DNA of 64,000 bases, taken from the NCBI GenBank assembly GCA_947259225.1, contig CAMYLK010000008.1:62001-126000 (forward strand), given 5' to 3'. Below, piece after piece: positions 63,619-64,000 of this stretch; positions within the stretch are counted from its first letter, which is position 1, and each line of letters begins with the position of its first letter. Position numbers and translations under genes: made by a program. Source of the stretch: an uncultured Desulfobulbaceae bacterium (GTDB taxonomy: Bacteria; Desulfobacterota; Desulfobulbia; Desulfobulbales; Desulfobulbaceae). The notes below the pieces were generated by a model. The model did no database searches and was not told where the DNA came from. It saw only the letters and a program-made list of their open reading frames with translations.

Positions 63619-64000
63619 ATGCGAAAACGTCAAAAGGAAGCAATTTTAATCTTGTTTTTGAAAGAAAAAGAAAAATACGAGAAACTTGCCGAGTACATTA
63701 TACATCTTCTTTGGGACGATCCATCATCACCAAAGGAAAGTCTTCATACAATTACATACCGCATTAAAGATAAAGCACGGCTTATAGAGAAAATCGATGA
63801 AGAGAACAAACAACTTGGCGGCGAAGCAAAGACTATTACACATAAGAATTTTCAGAAAAGAGTCGACGATTTACTGGGAATCAGGCTTATCTGTCTTCGT
63901 CTTTCAGATATTAAGAGGGTCGAAGCGTATCTTGGATTTTTAGCTGATGAGAAAATTTTACGATTTATACGAAAACCGGTTCAAAAAAGATCATTTATCT
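63619..64000 (+). CDS. RelA/SpoT-domain protein (small alarmone synthetase-like), 3' end outside window
   Basis: 127 residues are visible. TYRIKDKARLIEKIDEENKQ and FQKRVDDLLGIRLICLRLSD belong to the nucleotidyltransferase RelA/SpoT synthetase domain (R-x-K-x-x-x-S/R and D-D-L-x-G-I-R blocks). The N-terminus before it is short, so no HD hydrolase domain precedes it, as in RelP/RelQ-like synthetases. It would make (p)ppGpp or a related nucleotide from ATP and GDP/GTP. The catalytic Glu lies beyond the window. Confidence 0.8.
   Translation, partial: MRKRQKEAILILFLKEKEKYEKLAEYIIHLLWDDPSSPKESLHTITYRIKDKARLIEKIDEENKQLGGEAKTITHKNFQKRVDDLLGIRLICLRLSDIKRVEAYLGFLADEKILRFIRKPVQKRSFI

Noticed and set aside
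1-64000. CRISPR array, prophage, complete insertion sequence, tRNA or rRNA genes
   Set aside because: No regularly spaced repeats, phage structural genes, full transposase frames or recognisable RNA gene cores were found on either strand.

Overview
The window reads like chromosomal DNA of a Gram-negative anaerobe or facultative anaerobe, most likely a marine or sediment Desulfobacterota (Desulfobulbales-like). The grounds are small periplasmic multihaem c-type cytochromes, a ferredoxin:thioredoxin reductase catalytic subunit, lipoproteins with lipoboxes, a dCache/NarX-type sensor kinase, many PAS and universal-stress proteins and a moderate GC content. This is inference from gene types; there is no rRNA, tRNA or other marker gene.

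Layout. 1-8.6 kb (minus strand) is a surface-glycan cluster: epimerase, two methyltransferases, a creatininase plus radical-SAM/SPASM pair, a GT2 transferase, WbqC and a TMTC-like TPR membrane protein. A carbamoyltransferase remnant and an SGNH hydrolase follow. 10.4-17.7 kb holds two TPR-sulfotransferases, a TPR membrane protein, two small trihaem cytochromes and one decayed cytochrome. 18-21.5 kb carries a two-component system and an overlooked 58-residue membrane protein. 21.5-23.8 kb is a decay zone (MITE-like repeat, YjbQ stub, broken lipoprotein hydrolase). 23.8-34.3 kb is a light/oxidative-stress lipid locus: DUF1295, DUF2177, amine-oxidase-like flavoprotein, DUF1365, Cfa-like methyltransferase and DUF2878, with a chalcone-isomerase-like protein, lipocalin, two PNPOx-fold proteins, UV endonuclease UvsE and a rifampin-phosphotransferase-like dikinase.

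34.4-36.7 kb is the most unusual part. Three copies of a tiny protein with two conserved cysteines surround a convergent or divergent PAS-LuxR regulator / glutaredoxin / ferredoxin:thioredoxin-reductase operon. 37-46 kb carries cation antiporters, a DUF2867 SDR, a DUF523/DUF1722 protein, tandem Usp, TPR and DUF1499 proteins, a truncated cupin and an SRPBCC gene with a nonsense codon. 46.4-52.4 kb has an Old Yellow Enzyme and an amino-acid locus (ornithine/alanine racemase-like, DUF1611 and LOR/SDH ornithine-cyclodeaminase-like). 52.5-52.9 kb has a strong promoter, a structured leader and a 39-residue basic protein. 53.6-62.3 kb is one giant GC-rich gene for cyclic beta-1,2-glucan synthase (NdvB/ChvB type), probably horizontally acquired. 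Then come a Usp, a decayed PAS gene and the start of a RelA/SpoT-domain gene.

Themes: envelope glycans and osmoprotective glucan, stress and redox adaptation, and a notable number of decaying genes (seven clear cases), which could partly be assembly errors. No CRISPR array, complete insertion sequence, tRNA or rRNA was found.
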